Shown here in pieces: positions 12,092-23,340 of a stretch of 64,000 bases of DNA. Position numbers and translations under genes: made by a program. The DNA comes from Pohlia nutans. Lineage: Eukaryota > Streptophyta > Bryopsida > Bryales > Mniaceae. The stretch spans positions 21,607,001 through 21,671,000 of the forward strand of contig CM040088.1 in NCBI GenBank assembly GCA_022496805.1, given 5' to 3'. The notes under the pieces were generated by a model, which saw nothing but the letters and a program-made list of their open reading frames with translations, had not been told where the DNA came from and made no database searches. Positions within the stretch are counted from its first letter, which is position 1, and each line of letters begins with the position of its first letter.

Positions 12092-13091
12092 ATGTACAGT
12101 GGGGTGACACCGAAATTGGCACCTTGTGCAATTCCAGGGATAGTGCCCACACTGCTGCCAACTTTGACACCCTCTCGAGGGCTCGAAAATTGTTATTTTA
12201 ACATGAAATTTTAGAAACAAAATCATTATTATGTTGAAAACATGTGTACCAAATTTCAAGGCCAGAAGATTGATACAAAAAAAGATATTCAAAATTTACT
12301 AACAAGGGGTAGCTGTAAGAAATGTTTCACAATTGCCAACTTTGACTCCCTCCCAAGGATTGAAGAATTTTTTTTTTCCCATGGAATTTTTGGAGTAGGA
12401 ATATCTTTATGTTGTTTACACTTATGAAAAGATTCAAGTCCAAAAGACCCACACAAAAAATGATATTCCAAATCTACCAACATATGTAGTTCTGAGAAAC
12501 AAAGAGGAAAATTGTCTCACATCTTTGATCGCCTCTCTAGGCTAGGGAATTTGTTATTTTAAAATGGAATTTTTGGCACAAAATCACTTTTTAGTTGATA
12601 ACACGTGCAAAAACTTTCATGTTGAAATAACAAATACTCAACTCTAGGGAGGCTGTCAAAGTTGTGAGACGGTTTTCCTCTTTGTTTCTCACAACTACAC
12701 CTGTTGGTAGATTTGGAATATCATTTTTTGTGTGGGTCTTTTGGACTTGAATTTTTTCAAATGTGTTAAAAACATAAAGATATTCCTACTCCAAAAATTC
12801 CATGGGAAAAAAAAATTCTTCAATCCTTGGAAGGGTGTCAAAGTTGGCAGTAGTGAAACATTTCTTACAGCTACCCTTTGTTAGTAAATCTTGAATATCG
12901 TTTTTTGTATCGATCTTCTGGCCTTGAAATTTGGTACACATGTTTTCAACATAATAATGATTCTGTTTCTAAAATTTCATGTTAAAATAACAATTTTCGA
13001 GCCCTCGGGAGGATGTCAAAGTTGGCAGCAGTGTGGGCACTATCCCTGGAATTGCACAAGGTGCCAATTTCGGTGTCACCCCACTGTACAT
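12092..13091. repeat. 1.0 kb inverted repeat (palindrome) with tandem units in each arm
   Basis: Left arm 12092 to about 12572 and right arm about 12610-13091 are reverse complements with scattered mismatches, outermost bases ATGTACAGTGGGGTGACACC. Each arm holds three related units of roughly 185 bp, each beginning near a CAACTTTGAC motif (about 12149, 12335 and 12515 on the left). No protein is encoded. Transcription would give a hairpin with arms near 480 bp. It may be a foldback transposon. Confidence 0.85.
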
Positions 13092-13106
13092 GTTCACATG
13101 TGCTAG

Positions 13107-13882
13107 TATGGGTGATTGCAAGCTACGGTCTACCAAGTGGGGAGTGTAGCTTGTGCAGCTAAAGGCCATGCAGCTCGTGCACTAGCGTAGTAATGCGCAC
13201 CTCTCAACTTTCAATTAGATCAAAAATTTCACCATCCCAAATAGGGTTTATGCTAATACTTTCACTTTAGCAATTGTTAAGTTAATTTCAAGTCTTTGGG
13301 CATTACTCAATAGCCTTTTCTGTTTTTTACCGAGTAGGGGTAATTAGAGCCTTTTTTACATAACATCCTTAGCTAGGTTTTATGAAAAATGCATTTCATA
13401 TCCCACCTCTGAAATTGAACCATTATTTCATTTCCAAAAAAAAAAATCCAAAAAAAAGTTTTAACTGCACGAAAATCTTAAAAAACAAAAACATCACCAA
13501 ACAATTAATTAAAAAATAAGTAAGCGTAGTACCCAAAAAAATAAAATATGGTACCTTTGTACACACTTGTGGTATGTTGCTATAAATTTTTGAAGTTCAA
13601 ATTTGAACCCCTTCTAGCATTTCCCATAAAATAGGTGCACTTTTGACAAGCGACACGCTACCAAATCGAAGTAGAAATGCTTAATTTGGATAGAAAGATT
13701 GAAAATTTTCAAACTTTATTGTGGTAGACATCTTAACTTTGGAATTCTAGAAACAATGCAATTTGTTTCGTCACAAAATTCCATTCCAATATTTATTGAT
13801 GATTTTCCAAAGATTGGGTAAGTGCACAAATTTGCATGCCGCGACAAAAAGTTTGGGTGACCGTAGCTTGCAACCACCCATA
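13107..13882. mobile_element. 776-bp TIR element
   Basis: Terminal inverted repeats of 24 bp with few mismatches: left TATGGGTGATTGCAAGCTAC then GGTC, right GACC then GTAGCTTGCAACCACCCATA. The inside is AT-rich and non-coding. It starts 15 bp after the outer end of the 1.0 kb palindrome. The target duplication is not clear. Confidence 0.75.
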
Positions 13883-14094
13883 TGTTTAACCAAAGACTCA
13901 ACACAAGTTACGCGTCGTATACATTATTACAAACCAAAAGTCATAGAACATTACTTTACTATTACTATTATTCTAAACCAAAAATTACTATATTTCGCCT
14001 AGTACGAAGATCTAAAATGCTTGTACGGTACTGGCCAGTTGTATGTGACTCTGAAACGCGTCACTATGTGAGATAAACCTCCAGCTCCGGCTCG

Positions 14095-15490
14095 ATCACT
14101 ATTGCACAATCGATTCAAGTAGCTCTTGAACACGTCTCCCAATTTCTACAGTTTAAAACAAACTGAAGTCTCTCCAGGCTTCTACAACTTCCAGTAATCC
14201 TCCGACATGTTGCCTTTGTTGATGCGGATTGCAATTTTTGCAACTCTATATGCTTCAAATGTCTTTGTCAATTGTGGGATTATCTCCACATCTGCATCAC
14301 GCTTATATAAATAAGCAATCGTAGGGTCCACCCACTACCATTCTACAAGAGTTTTGTTCCTTTCCGTTGCACTGTCTAGTGAATGTGTACAGTGACTTCA
14401 TTGGCTCAGTTGCTTTGGTTGTCATGCCTCAATCACATACTCCAATGTATATACGCGACTTATCATTGGGAAAATGAAGAAGGATATTATCGAGAGATAA
14501 ATCATTGTGGAGGTTGTTGCTCATGTGTACCTCAGACATGATAATCACAAATGCCCACGCCAACTGTGTTATTTCTTACAGAATCGGCGAAGACGATCAA
14601 CTTTGATGACATCGTCCGGTGGTAAATGTGCATGCAACATACGGGCATAGATATCGTCTCCATACGCGTTGTCCAAAGTAAGCATTTGTCGCAATGTCCC
14701 ACCATTCCACCAATAGGCATAACCCTCGTATTTTCTGGCATGAACAGCCACGTATCGTACAACACTTGGATGTTGAATCCTCACTGCCATTGATTCATTT
14801 TGATGTTCCAATTTTGCTAGATCCAGTCTTGTGGCATGTTGGTTTGAAAGTTTGGCAGCAAACTCCCAATGACGTACAATCTCTGGAGCTCCTTCTATCC
14901 GAACCCTCTTGATGGTTGCATATCCACCCCTGAATGTTCGGCGTTCCAATTCAATGATGGTAGTTGTGTCTGGCAATGCTACCAAGTGCTGCCTCATTAA
15001 ATTTTCTTCCACTTTTCCGGCACCGGAATTCCACCAACTGATTGACCCTTTGCGATTGCTGCTCTTGGCGAATGGTTTCATCAACCCAACAAATAAATCA
15101 GCTTTCAAGATCACTTGCTCAAAAGAAGTATCGTTTGAAGCTCGATGATCCTTGCCGTATTTAGCTAATACGTTTTTGGCATTCCACAAAGAATCATGCA
15201 TCCTTTGGTGCAAAAACTTTGTGAACCTACGCTGTTTGGTTTCCGCAATCCATTTTGGAACATGAAGAGCTTGCAACATGCTGTTCGCCATGTCTTGCTT
15301 GAATTTGTCGATGCTTCCTTCTTTGTATCGAACGTATTTACTCTCCAACGCCATAACCGTATTTTCCTCGTAAAATCTCACTATAAACTCCACCAAGAAC
15401 TTCTTACAGTCCTCCGATGGCGTATCATGGAGATCGAATGGAAATTGACTGTACTGTTGATGTTGCCCCTTATTTTTTTCTTCTGTTTAT
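14095..15490 (-). pseudogene. Degenerate protein-kinase-like gene
   Basis: An open stretch from about 15490 to 14569 (275 codons from the first start-like codon at 15396) encodes an N-terminal region I do not recognise, then a part resembling a kinase N-lobe. After a frameshift at about 14570 the reading continues with a catalytic-loop-like NNLHNDLSLDNILLHF and a VCD-stop-GM block. These correspond to HRDLKPxNILL and DFG, with HND replacing HRD and a tryptophan codon apparently turned into TGA. More stops follow. HND in place of HRD suggests an atypical or catalytically weak kinase lineage even before decay. I recall similar kinase-like sequences only vaguely from non-seed plants. No partner gene is adjacent. 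Confidence 0.6.
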
Positions 15491-15540
15491 TTCCTTTCGA
15501 CATGGTAACGAAACTCTCAGTTTTTTTTAGAAAAACCAAG

Positions 15541-15912
15541 AGACCCCCCCCCCCTCCCCCCCCCGAAACACTTACTTTTAATTTCCCCCGGGTGAAGAGC
15601 CAGAAGATGATAATCACCAACCAAAGCCGTCCGAACTCGAGAAAAAAAATGAGCTGTCCGAACTGGTCGGACGACTTTATATACGGACGGGCTGTCCGAT
15701 TAGGTTGGACGCCCGATCCGACGGCATTCGCCGTCCGGCATCCGATCCACGCCGCCCAATCGGACGGCATCCGTTGTCTGCCGCTCGATCAGTCGTCCGT
15801 CGGCAGTCCGTCGCTCGATCGGTCGTCCGTCGTCCGTCGTCTGTCGTTCGTCTGACGCGCTCGATCGGCTGTCCGTCGTCCGATCGGATCGGACGACCTG
15901 GATTAGGCGCGG
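15541..15912. repeat. Poly-C tract and CGTCCG-rich island
   Basis: Bases 15544-15567 are an almost pure C run (C12, T, C11). Bases 15640-15912 are a CpG-rich low-complexity island made of GTCCGTCG, CGATCGG and TCGGACG variants. The apparent open frames here are compositional. It ends where a family 1 MITE copy begins, mirroring 10590-10798. Confidence 0.6.
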
Positions 15913-16310
15913 AGGCGCCTATTATAAAATGCAACCTACAGGGATATTTTGAACTTGATGTATGAATAAAAGTTGTACATTATGAATTTTAGATTCTATC
16001 CGTACGGTTAGATCTATGATTGCTATTACCAATGATTTTGTATAAAATTTGAAACGTGAAAATCAAAATTATTTTGTAATTCAATTACAAATAAGATATT
16101 GACAATCTACGGATGAAATTCTTTGTGATTGGTTGAAATGTAATACTCTAAGTGTAGTGATTTCTGGAGGTTTTTTGGTTGCTTAATTTTATGAGTTGAC
16201 TTTTTTTAGAGCACTTTTACATTGAAATCTTCAAAATTTTAGGTGAATCACTACAACATGAAATGAGGCCTAAAAATTTCGCAAATCATCCCCTTCAATC
16301 ACATGAATAA
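15913..16310 (+). mobile_element. TTAA MITE family 1, truncated copy
   Basis: Matches the family 1 core from ATTATAAAATGCAACC through AAATCATCCCCTTCAATCAC, but both TTAA termini are missing. Its left side is joined to the CGTCCG-rich island. A lone right-type terminus, CTTTAGGGGTTAA ending at 16934, lies 620 bp downstream and could belong to this or another TTAA element. Confidence 0.7.
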
Positions 16311-18194
16311 AAGTTGTACATCGGATCCCCTTTTATCACATGCACTCTGTCTGGGTTTAGAGTTTCCGTTATTCACTTATTTGCTTATATTTATTTTGGA
16401 ACATCACGTTTAAGGTAATAAAGTCTCACTTTAGGCATTTTTTTCACGAAGCATAAAAATATGAAATAAATTTATTCAATTAAAAGTTTGAACTTGAACT
16501 AAAGTAGTTTATGTCATCCAGGTGCAGATATTTTTTAATTATTTTTTAATGAATTTTAGTGAATTGAAATGGATAAATTCGTCGAATTTGGAAATTTCTA
16601 TATACATTCGTTTTTCCAAAATTCTTTGAATTTGTCCATTTTGGTTGACTAAGATTCATTAAAAAATGGACAAATTTGTCGTAATCTAGAGGTGTGAAGA
16701 GGAAGATATGAGGGTCGGAAGTGACGTTGAGATAGCCTCTTTGCAGCTCAAAAAAATCATTAAAAATCACACACTTCATAAATTTTTGATGAGGAAGTAC
16801 TGACGGATTCAATTGTGAAAAAGAACAAGGGTTTTTTTGTTACTCATCCAACATTTTGCAACCCAGCAACTCGAATTTCCTCACTTTCATGTTCCAAAAG
16901 CCACGTGGTTGCCTTATGGTTCTTTAGGGGTTAACTTGTTCCATTCTTTGAACCACATAATAACTCTCTATAGCCTTCTTGACATAGAATGTATGCTTCT
17001 TTTCTACTTTTGCTCTAAGATTGAGGAAAAATCCTCACAATATTCAATCTTATTCTATCAAATGGAAGTGGGAGATCAAGATAAAAATCACGCATTATTC
17101 GCACACATGACACTGCAGAATGACAAGTTGTTGGTAATCGGTTCTTGACACTTTGCTAAGTGCATTAGTACCCATACCCTCCGGACATGAGTGTTGCGGG
17201 GTTGGGCAGCGGCGAAGCCCCCTTTGCAGACTCGCTTAGGGACTCAAGCGTCGCGGGCTCTTCAAACTTCGACATTTTCTCACAACCTCTAGTGTCTCAC
17301 TTCTTCTCAACACACCCATTCCACATGTATTAATTAGCTTGTCGTGATCTAACCAATTGATTATGTTTGAACAAATGCTTCGAGAGCATGCCCAACAATT
17401 GCTTATTGTGCACCAAGTTCATATCTCAGATGGTCTGAGAGAAGTGAAAACTTCTGTAACAACAACCACCAAACTTACCCAGAATAGAGTGCATCGACCA
17501 ATTACATATATACTACTACTTTTGTCACTACCTGGGATAATCATAATAGCAAAGAATAAATTTACTAAACTTAATTTCACAAAGTGAGTGCATGGTCTTA
17601 TCAAAGAATAGAACAAAATGTTTGATGTGAGAACCACTCTCGCTATATTGACAATATTTGGTGGGAAAAAATCAAATTCCACACTATAAGACGTACTTTA
17701 TCATCTAGAAATAAGTTTGGTGAGTGGAAAATGGGCTGCTGTTGGGCCCTGCTCTAAGTTCACTAGACAGTTGTTCAGTTCAAATTGAGTCTGGCGATCC
17801 ATCAGAGCCCGAAGACCAGTTGCTTGCTAACAAAGCAATGTTTCACCTGATATAGCAAGGTTGGGGAAGCCAACACGATGGGGGAACCCGTGCTGCAAGG
17901 GCCACGACGCCGAGTTGGAGCCCCGTAATGGGGGGATAGCAAGTCGGTTTTAAAGATTGGCACTACAGATGCTCTAAACTAATTATCATTTATTGTGTGA
18001 CTGTGTTTTTGAGCACTTATAGAGATCGTGCGTAGAGTGATACATCGCTTCTCACCAACCAACTGCAGAACTCATGACTTGGCAATCTTACATCATACCA
18101 AAATTAACTTATATTCAACATATACCCAACCATTAGTTTATGTCTACTTTTTCACTAGTTACTAGCCACTAAGGTATCTATTCTCAGCATAGGA
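16311..18194. other. Gene-free stretch before the retrotransposon
   Basis: No convincing gene. An orphan TTAA-type end (CTTTAGGGGTTAA) stops at 16934. Around 17744-17975 a more GC-rich stretch runs from GCCCTGCTCTAAG to CAGATGCTCTAA, reminiscent of a short hAT-like MITE, but its ends match only weakly. Confidence 0.4.
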
Positions 18195-18199
18195 GAGTA

Positions 18200-18611
18200 T
18201 GGTAGCTCTCCCTTGTGAAGAACTACTCGGTAATCACTACCGGAGGATATATTAGCTACCGAGGGAAAGAAGTGAAGCGGAATCCAGTATAACAACACTA
18301 GGGTTAACTCAGTAATCACAAGTTAGGGAAACTGTGACTAATCAGGTAGCAGAAACATGAACAAAAGTTGATCGGTAGGCACAAAAACAGAGGAAGGAAT
18401 TTTGACAAGAAAAACAAGTATCTTGGAGAATGTGTCGTGCCAATGAGTTTGACTCTATTGCTTTTATACCATAGTACAACCAGATCTGACGGTTAGGTCA
18501 GATCGGTAAAAAAGTATTTCCTAGATCTACCTGCTGGGGTAACTTGGAAAATTACCGGGGTAAAAACTCAGACCGGTAGACCTACCGGTAGCTCCTAATT
18601 TACGGTTAACA
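18200..18611 (-). repeat. 3' LTR
   Basis: Begins TGGTAGCTCTCCCTTG on the plus strand and ends GGTTAACA, so TG...CA on either reading. It matches 27616-28028 except for about six differences. On the minus strand it follows the polypurine tract and is therefore the 3' LTR. Confidence 0.93.
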
Positions 18612-18630
18612 CTATCCCCCCTCTAAGCCA
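18612..18630 (-). other. Polypurine tract
   Basis: On the minus strand this reads GGCTTAGAGGGGGGATAG immediately before the LTR start TGTTAACC, the expected place and composition for the plus-strand primer of reverse transcription. Confidence 0.8.
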
Positions 18631-18666
18631 AGTTCACACCTGGGACTTGTAAAAGTATGAAGAATC

Positions 18667-20883
18667 CTAGTCCGCGGCAGCATGCCGAATACGTTGTGTT
18701 GATCGGTGCATCAATGGGGTATCTTCCTCAGACTCGGTAGGTTGCTTGGTAGCGGGAGCATTTTGGCGCGGTCCGCTTGGTGTGTCTGTAGATGGCGGAA
18801 CAACATTACCTTGCTCGACTGCCGGGGGGCTGAGGAGTTGACCGTCGTACGAGCGTTCGAACAAGAAGTCGAATCCTTCAGATGGTAAGGGAGGTGACTG
18901 GATGGGTCCTGAAGGCGTCGGTACCTGAGGTTCGATAATGTTGGTGTCGGTCGATCGGGTCGGGGATAGAACTCGTTCGTCGAAATTCTTATGGGCCTCG
19001 CGGTGGCGTTGAAGCATCTTGTAGGTATTGTCGAGTGCTATCGCATACTGCTGCTCGTGGTCCCTGGTCGACTCGAGCTCGGTATGCATGGCCTGCAGTT
19101 TTGTGGAAAGGTTTGCGATGTTGGCCGTCTCGATCTGGAGTGATTGTCGGAGGGAGTCGATTATGCTCTTGTCCCGGGCCTTCTCGGTATTGAGTCGGTC
19201 GAGTTCCTCGGTAACGGCGGTCAAGGTGATTTGTTGGATTTGAAGTCGGGAGGTAGCAGCTTCCAAGTCGGTACGGAATCGTTCGCGTTCGCTCTGAATC
19301 CGGGTAAGGTCGGTAGTGTGCTGACGAGCTGTTGCTGTAATAGTGGCGAGTTGCCCCTCTAACTCGGTAATCCGAGCTTGTGCGTGGTCGAGTTGGCGTT
19401 GGTGGGGCCCCGGGTCGGACCTGATGGTGAGGTGGTGAACTTGAGTCTCCACCTCGATCAATACCTATGAGAAGTTACCTGCTGTGCGGCGTAGATAACT
19501 TACATTCTGTTCGAGGTTGCAAGGTGGGTCGGGAAGATTCGCCGGTAGTGCTACGTCTGGTAGTCGAGTCGTCGGAGGAGTGGAGGACGGTAGTGGTGGT
19601 GCAGACTGTGGAGGAACTAGTATACCTGTAGTGCGGGGTAATCCGGTAGGACTCGTGCGTTGGGGTGGTAGTGGTGTAAACAGTGGTTGTATCCTCGGCA
19701 GTGGCGATGTCCAAGCTGGTGCGGATCGCGGTAGATTTTCGCCAACGAATTGGCACTCAGGGCTCTCCTCGGTATTCCCTGGTGGTAGGGGGGACGGGAT
19801 TGGTGGTGTCGGGGTATGCCGAGATGGGGAGAGGGTGGAAGATGAATCCCCGCCGTGTTCGCCGGGCTCCTTGCGTCGGGGTCGCGGCGCGCCTCTACCA
19901 AACTCCTGCAAAGCGTTAGCTAGACTTTGCAGTCGTCCCTTCCTTTTTAGGGAAGAGGAGGCCTGGTGCTGGCTACTTCGAAGTCGTGATGCGATCCCCT
20001 TGTCGGTGGTGCGTTCGGTAGGGGTCGGTAGGGGTAGTGAAGACTGCCGTTTGCTAGGCGAGAACCGATGCACTAGGCCTGGGGGACGTGTCGAAGGAGG
20101 TGGAGTTGTGTCCGGTAGGGGAACTGTCGTGGCAGGGTCGGCAGAAGTGTGCGGTTCTAATGCTCGGAGGAGCATGTCCCATACTTCGGCCGAGTAACAT
20201 TGCGGGGAGCGTCCCGAGCGTATTGTCTGGACCTCTTTTTGAAGCTGTTCGAGCATAAAGCTGGCCCAATTCCAGGTCTCGGTACCGTTGGCGCTAAGGT
20301 TGTCTACCGTGAGGAGTTGGAGAAGGCATTGGTGGGATGTATATGTCTGCTTCCTTTTGAAGTAAATCCCCTGCAAAATACCGTACTTCCGAGGCCGTAA
20401 TTCCGCCGGTCCTTGGGATACGCTCCATCCATCGGTCTCGATCCTGTGTGTGATGAGTGATCCGGTACCGCTGGCCCAGTAGTTGTACGTTGCTTGGTTT
20501 GGGCTGTCGTTGATCGTTGTCGTTGTGCCGGTCGGTAGGTGGAGTATGGCGGTAATGTCTGTCGGGGTTATGACGTAGGCCTTGCCGTAAGCGTGGCCGA
20601 AGATCGAGGAGTGAGCAATACTGTATGCGGTATTGATGAAGTTCTCGACGACATCGGTTCGGATGGGCGTGCGACCCCAAGGTAGGTTGACGAATGCTTC
20701 GAGGCCGACGCGATGAATCCAATCGCGTTCGGCTTGGTTTGCGGCGGCGTACTCCCTCCACGCGACCATGTGGTTTAATGGATGGCAGGTGATTTCCCGC
20801 CAGGTGTCGCCTACCGGACTGCTTCGCAAAGTGGTGGCGGCTTGTTGTCTGCTGTCTGCCGGGGTCTTCTTCTGACCTGCCAT
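18667..20883 (-). pseudogene. Additional long ORF downstream of pol (mobile-domain-like plus coiled coil)
   Basis: A single reading frame of about 737 codons, broken by one in-frame TAG at 19465-19467. It starts MAGQKKTPAD at 20883. The first about 230 residues look globular, with motifs such as VVENFINTAYSIAHSS and KAYVITPTDITAILHLP that loosely recall the plant mobile domain found in some transposon proteins. A Pro/Ser/Thr-rich basic middle follows (about 240-470). After the stop, residues up to about 640 form a clear coiled coil of heptads rich in Glu, Leu, Gln and Arg, then an acidic Pro-rich tail. It lies where an envelope gene would be in some gypsy elements, but I see no signal peptide or membrane segment, so an envelope is unlikely. 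Function unknown. Confidence 0.75.
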
Positions 20884-22760
20884 TCTGCAAAACGCACACG
20901 GAGAGGTCCTCGTTGTCTCTTACGGAAGGAAGAAGGAAGAACGGCTAATAGGCTAGAGGGAGAACGAATTCTAATCCGCGCTATTCGCCTCGGTCTAGAG
21001 TGTCGGTGACGAGAGTGTCGGAGAACGGTAGCTACCGGCCGTAAAGGTCGGGGAAGAACTAAGGGAGATGGAGAAGGAGGGCGGAGACGTAGAGCTAACC
21101 GGGAAGGGGAAAGAACCGTGGCGGCGGAAGACGGCATGGTGGGGAGAGGATAAATAGTAGAAGGAGGGAGGAATGAAATGAATGGGGGTGGCGGTGAATT
21201 GAAGAGAGAAGTAGTGGGTGCGCGTATTCTAGGTTGGGAGAGTAGGTAGGGTGGCGGCGCGGTAGGGTTGGGATCTGCTGAACTTGTCTGGCGGAGGTGC
21301 GGTGTTCGCTGTGGCGGTACCAATGCGGGCGGAACGTAGGGTCGTTGTTGGCCTGTTGGCAGGGATTGTGTCCTGTGCTTTGGGGCAGAAGCTGGGGCCG
21401 GTATCGGGGTCGGTGTTGAGTTCCGGTTCCATGATAGCTTCGGTTCGGTAGCTAGGGTAACCCGAGTCGAAACTGTGGATTCAGGGGGAATTTCCACTGC
21501 AATGAAGTTGGTGCTGGCGGGAATTTCCTCGACCTCGTCTTTGTCCTTGTCCTCATCTTGATTGTCCGGTTGGAGAAGAATAGCACCTTTGTCGAGAGCT
21601 GTCCGTGCTACTTGAAGGAGCTGGTCGTCATTGAGAAACCGGTAAGGTTTGAGCTTGTTGATGTTGACGATGATGGGATCTGGATCGAATTTATTGACAG
21701 CGACAAGTAGTACCGTATTGTTGGGCAATGGATATTGGACTCGGTAAGGGCCAAACCACTTGTTTTTTAGCTTACCGGGGTGGATATTGGCACCTTTGGG
21801 GTACCAAAGTACCAAGTCACCAAGGCGGAATTGATGTGTCGGGCTCGAGGTGTTGGCCCATTGCGTGCGGTTCCACTGTGCGATCCCTTGAGTCTCGAGG
21901 GCTCGGTATCGTGATTCGTCCAAGCGCTCCAGATCGGCGGGGCGGGCTGCGAGGACGCGATGAGGTGTAGTGTCGGTTGGTGTGTTCTTGGTTGGTACCA
22001 AGCACTCGGTAGGCATTAAAGGGATGATGCCGTATAAAAATTGGAACGACGTATGGCCGGTACTGATCTTGAAGGCGGTGCGGTAGGCGAATAAGACCGT
22101 CGGTAGCTGTCGGTCCCAGTCCGTTCTGTTGTGATTAACCAATTTCTGAAGGAGTTGGACGATCACTTTGTTGGTGGATTCGGCTTGTCCATTGCCTTGA
22201 GGATAGTACGTGGTGGATGTTGTGTGGCGCAATAGGAAGTGCTCCATCAGGGCGTAGATGACTTTGTTGTTGAAATGTACGCCTTGGTCGCTGACGAAAT
22301 GGAACGGACAGCCAAAACGGGTGAGGATGTTGTCATACAAGAATTTTGCCGTATCCTTGGCTGTGTTGTCGCGGAGTGCTACCGCCTCGACCCATTTGGT
22401 GACGTAGTCGGTGGGCACCAAGATGTACCGATTGCTTGTGAGTGTGCGTTTGAGAGGGCCTACCAAATCAAGTCCCCATTTCATAAAAGGTTCCGTCGGT
22501 AGAGTGGTAAGTAATTTACCGGTGACGGCTTTCTTGAGACCGCCGACTCGCTGACACTCATCGCAACTGCGACAGTATTCGAACACGTCTTTGTGTAGAG
22601 ACGGCCACCAGTAGCATGCATCGAGGATTTTCCGAGTGGTAATCTCGGTAGAAAAATGTCCTCCGGAATTGCCGTGATGAAGCTCCCGAATAATCAATGG
22701 GATTTGATCACCGGAGATGACTTTTTGCAAGGAGAAATCTTTGCTTTATCGGTACAAGGT
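20811..22760 (-). pseudogene. Integrase region of pol
   Basis: The zinc-binding HHCC part includes LHHGNSGGHF and CRSCDEC. The catalytic core shows WGLDLVGPL (first Asp), FVSDQGVHF (second Asp) and PQGNGQAEST (Glu). A C-terminal segment with FGPYRV and NINKLKPYRF is typical of gypsy integrases. The open frame runs on from 22730 to 20811, the last 270 or so codons being a Pro/Ser/Arg-rich tail that overlaps the start of the extra ORF in another frame. A TAA just upstream (22747-22749) separates it from RNase H. It would insert the cDNA into the host genome. Confidence 0.9.
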
Positions 22761-22874
22761 GTCATTGACTAACTGGAATAGAAGGGCTCGGTATGCTAAC
22801 CTTTTCTTGCGCTCGGTACTCCAGTCGGAAGGGAAGGTTCCTGTCTTGAGGTAGTCGAGGACGGTAGTGAGCCA

Positions 22875-23340
22875 CTACGGGTGTACGCTGAACAGCTGGG
22901 CGTCGGAAGGTGCATCGGTAATTCCGGTGGCCGGTTCGGCTACCGTGGTGCGAGAGAGTGCGTCGGCAATACCGTGTGTCTTGCCCGGTTTGTAAACGAC
23001 TATAAAATCAAACTCCAAAAATAATAGGAGCCATCGAGCAATGCGTCCTGAGACCTGAGTCTTGTTTACCAAATATATCAAGGCCATGTGATCTACGTAA
23101 AAAACGAACCTGTTACCGAGGAGATAGTGCCGAAATTTGTTGATGGCATATACCATTGCCAAGGCTTCGCGCTCGGTAGTCGTATAATTCTTTTCGGCTC
23201 GGCTTAGCAATCGTGATGCGTAGACGATGGGCTGGTCAATTTTTTCGGTAGGGTTCTGAGCAAACATAGCTCCTACTGCAATATCGGAAGCATCCGTATG
23301 AATGTGAAATTCCAGCTTCCAATTGACTGCGATGAGGATG
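22875..23340 (-). pseudogene. RNase H region of pol
   Basis: Contains HTDASDIAVGAMFAQ (from about 23310), PIVYASRLLSRAEKNY, TTEREALAMVYA and VDHMALIYL, the standard gypsy RNase H blocks. It ends at an in-frame TAG (22875-22877). The upstream junction with RT is broken by a one-base frameshift and a TAG. It would degrade the RNA strand during reverse transcription. Confidence 0.9.

Noticed and set aside
17744..17975. Possible short hAT-like MITE or structured RNA in a GC-richer stretch
   Set aside because: Ends match over only a few bases, no duplication is visible, and no tRNA or snRNA fold could be drawn.
19517..20197. A 226-codon Gly-rich frame on the plus strand
   Set aside because: It is the antisense of the retrotransposon extra ORF and shows only compositional bias.
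18667..20883. Extra ORF of the gypsy element as an envelope gene
   Set aside because: No signal peptide, transmembrane segment or cysteine pattern was seen; a coiled coil alone is insufficient.
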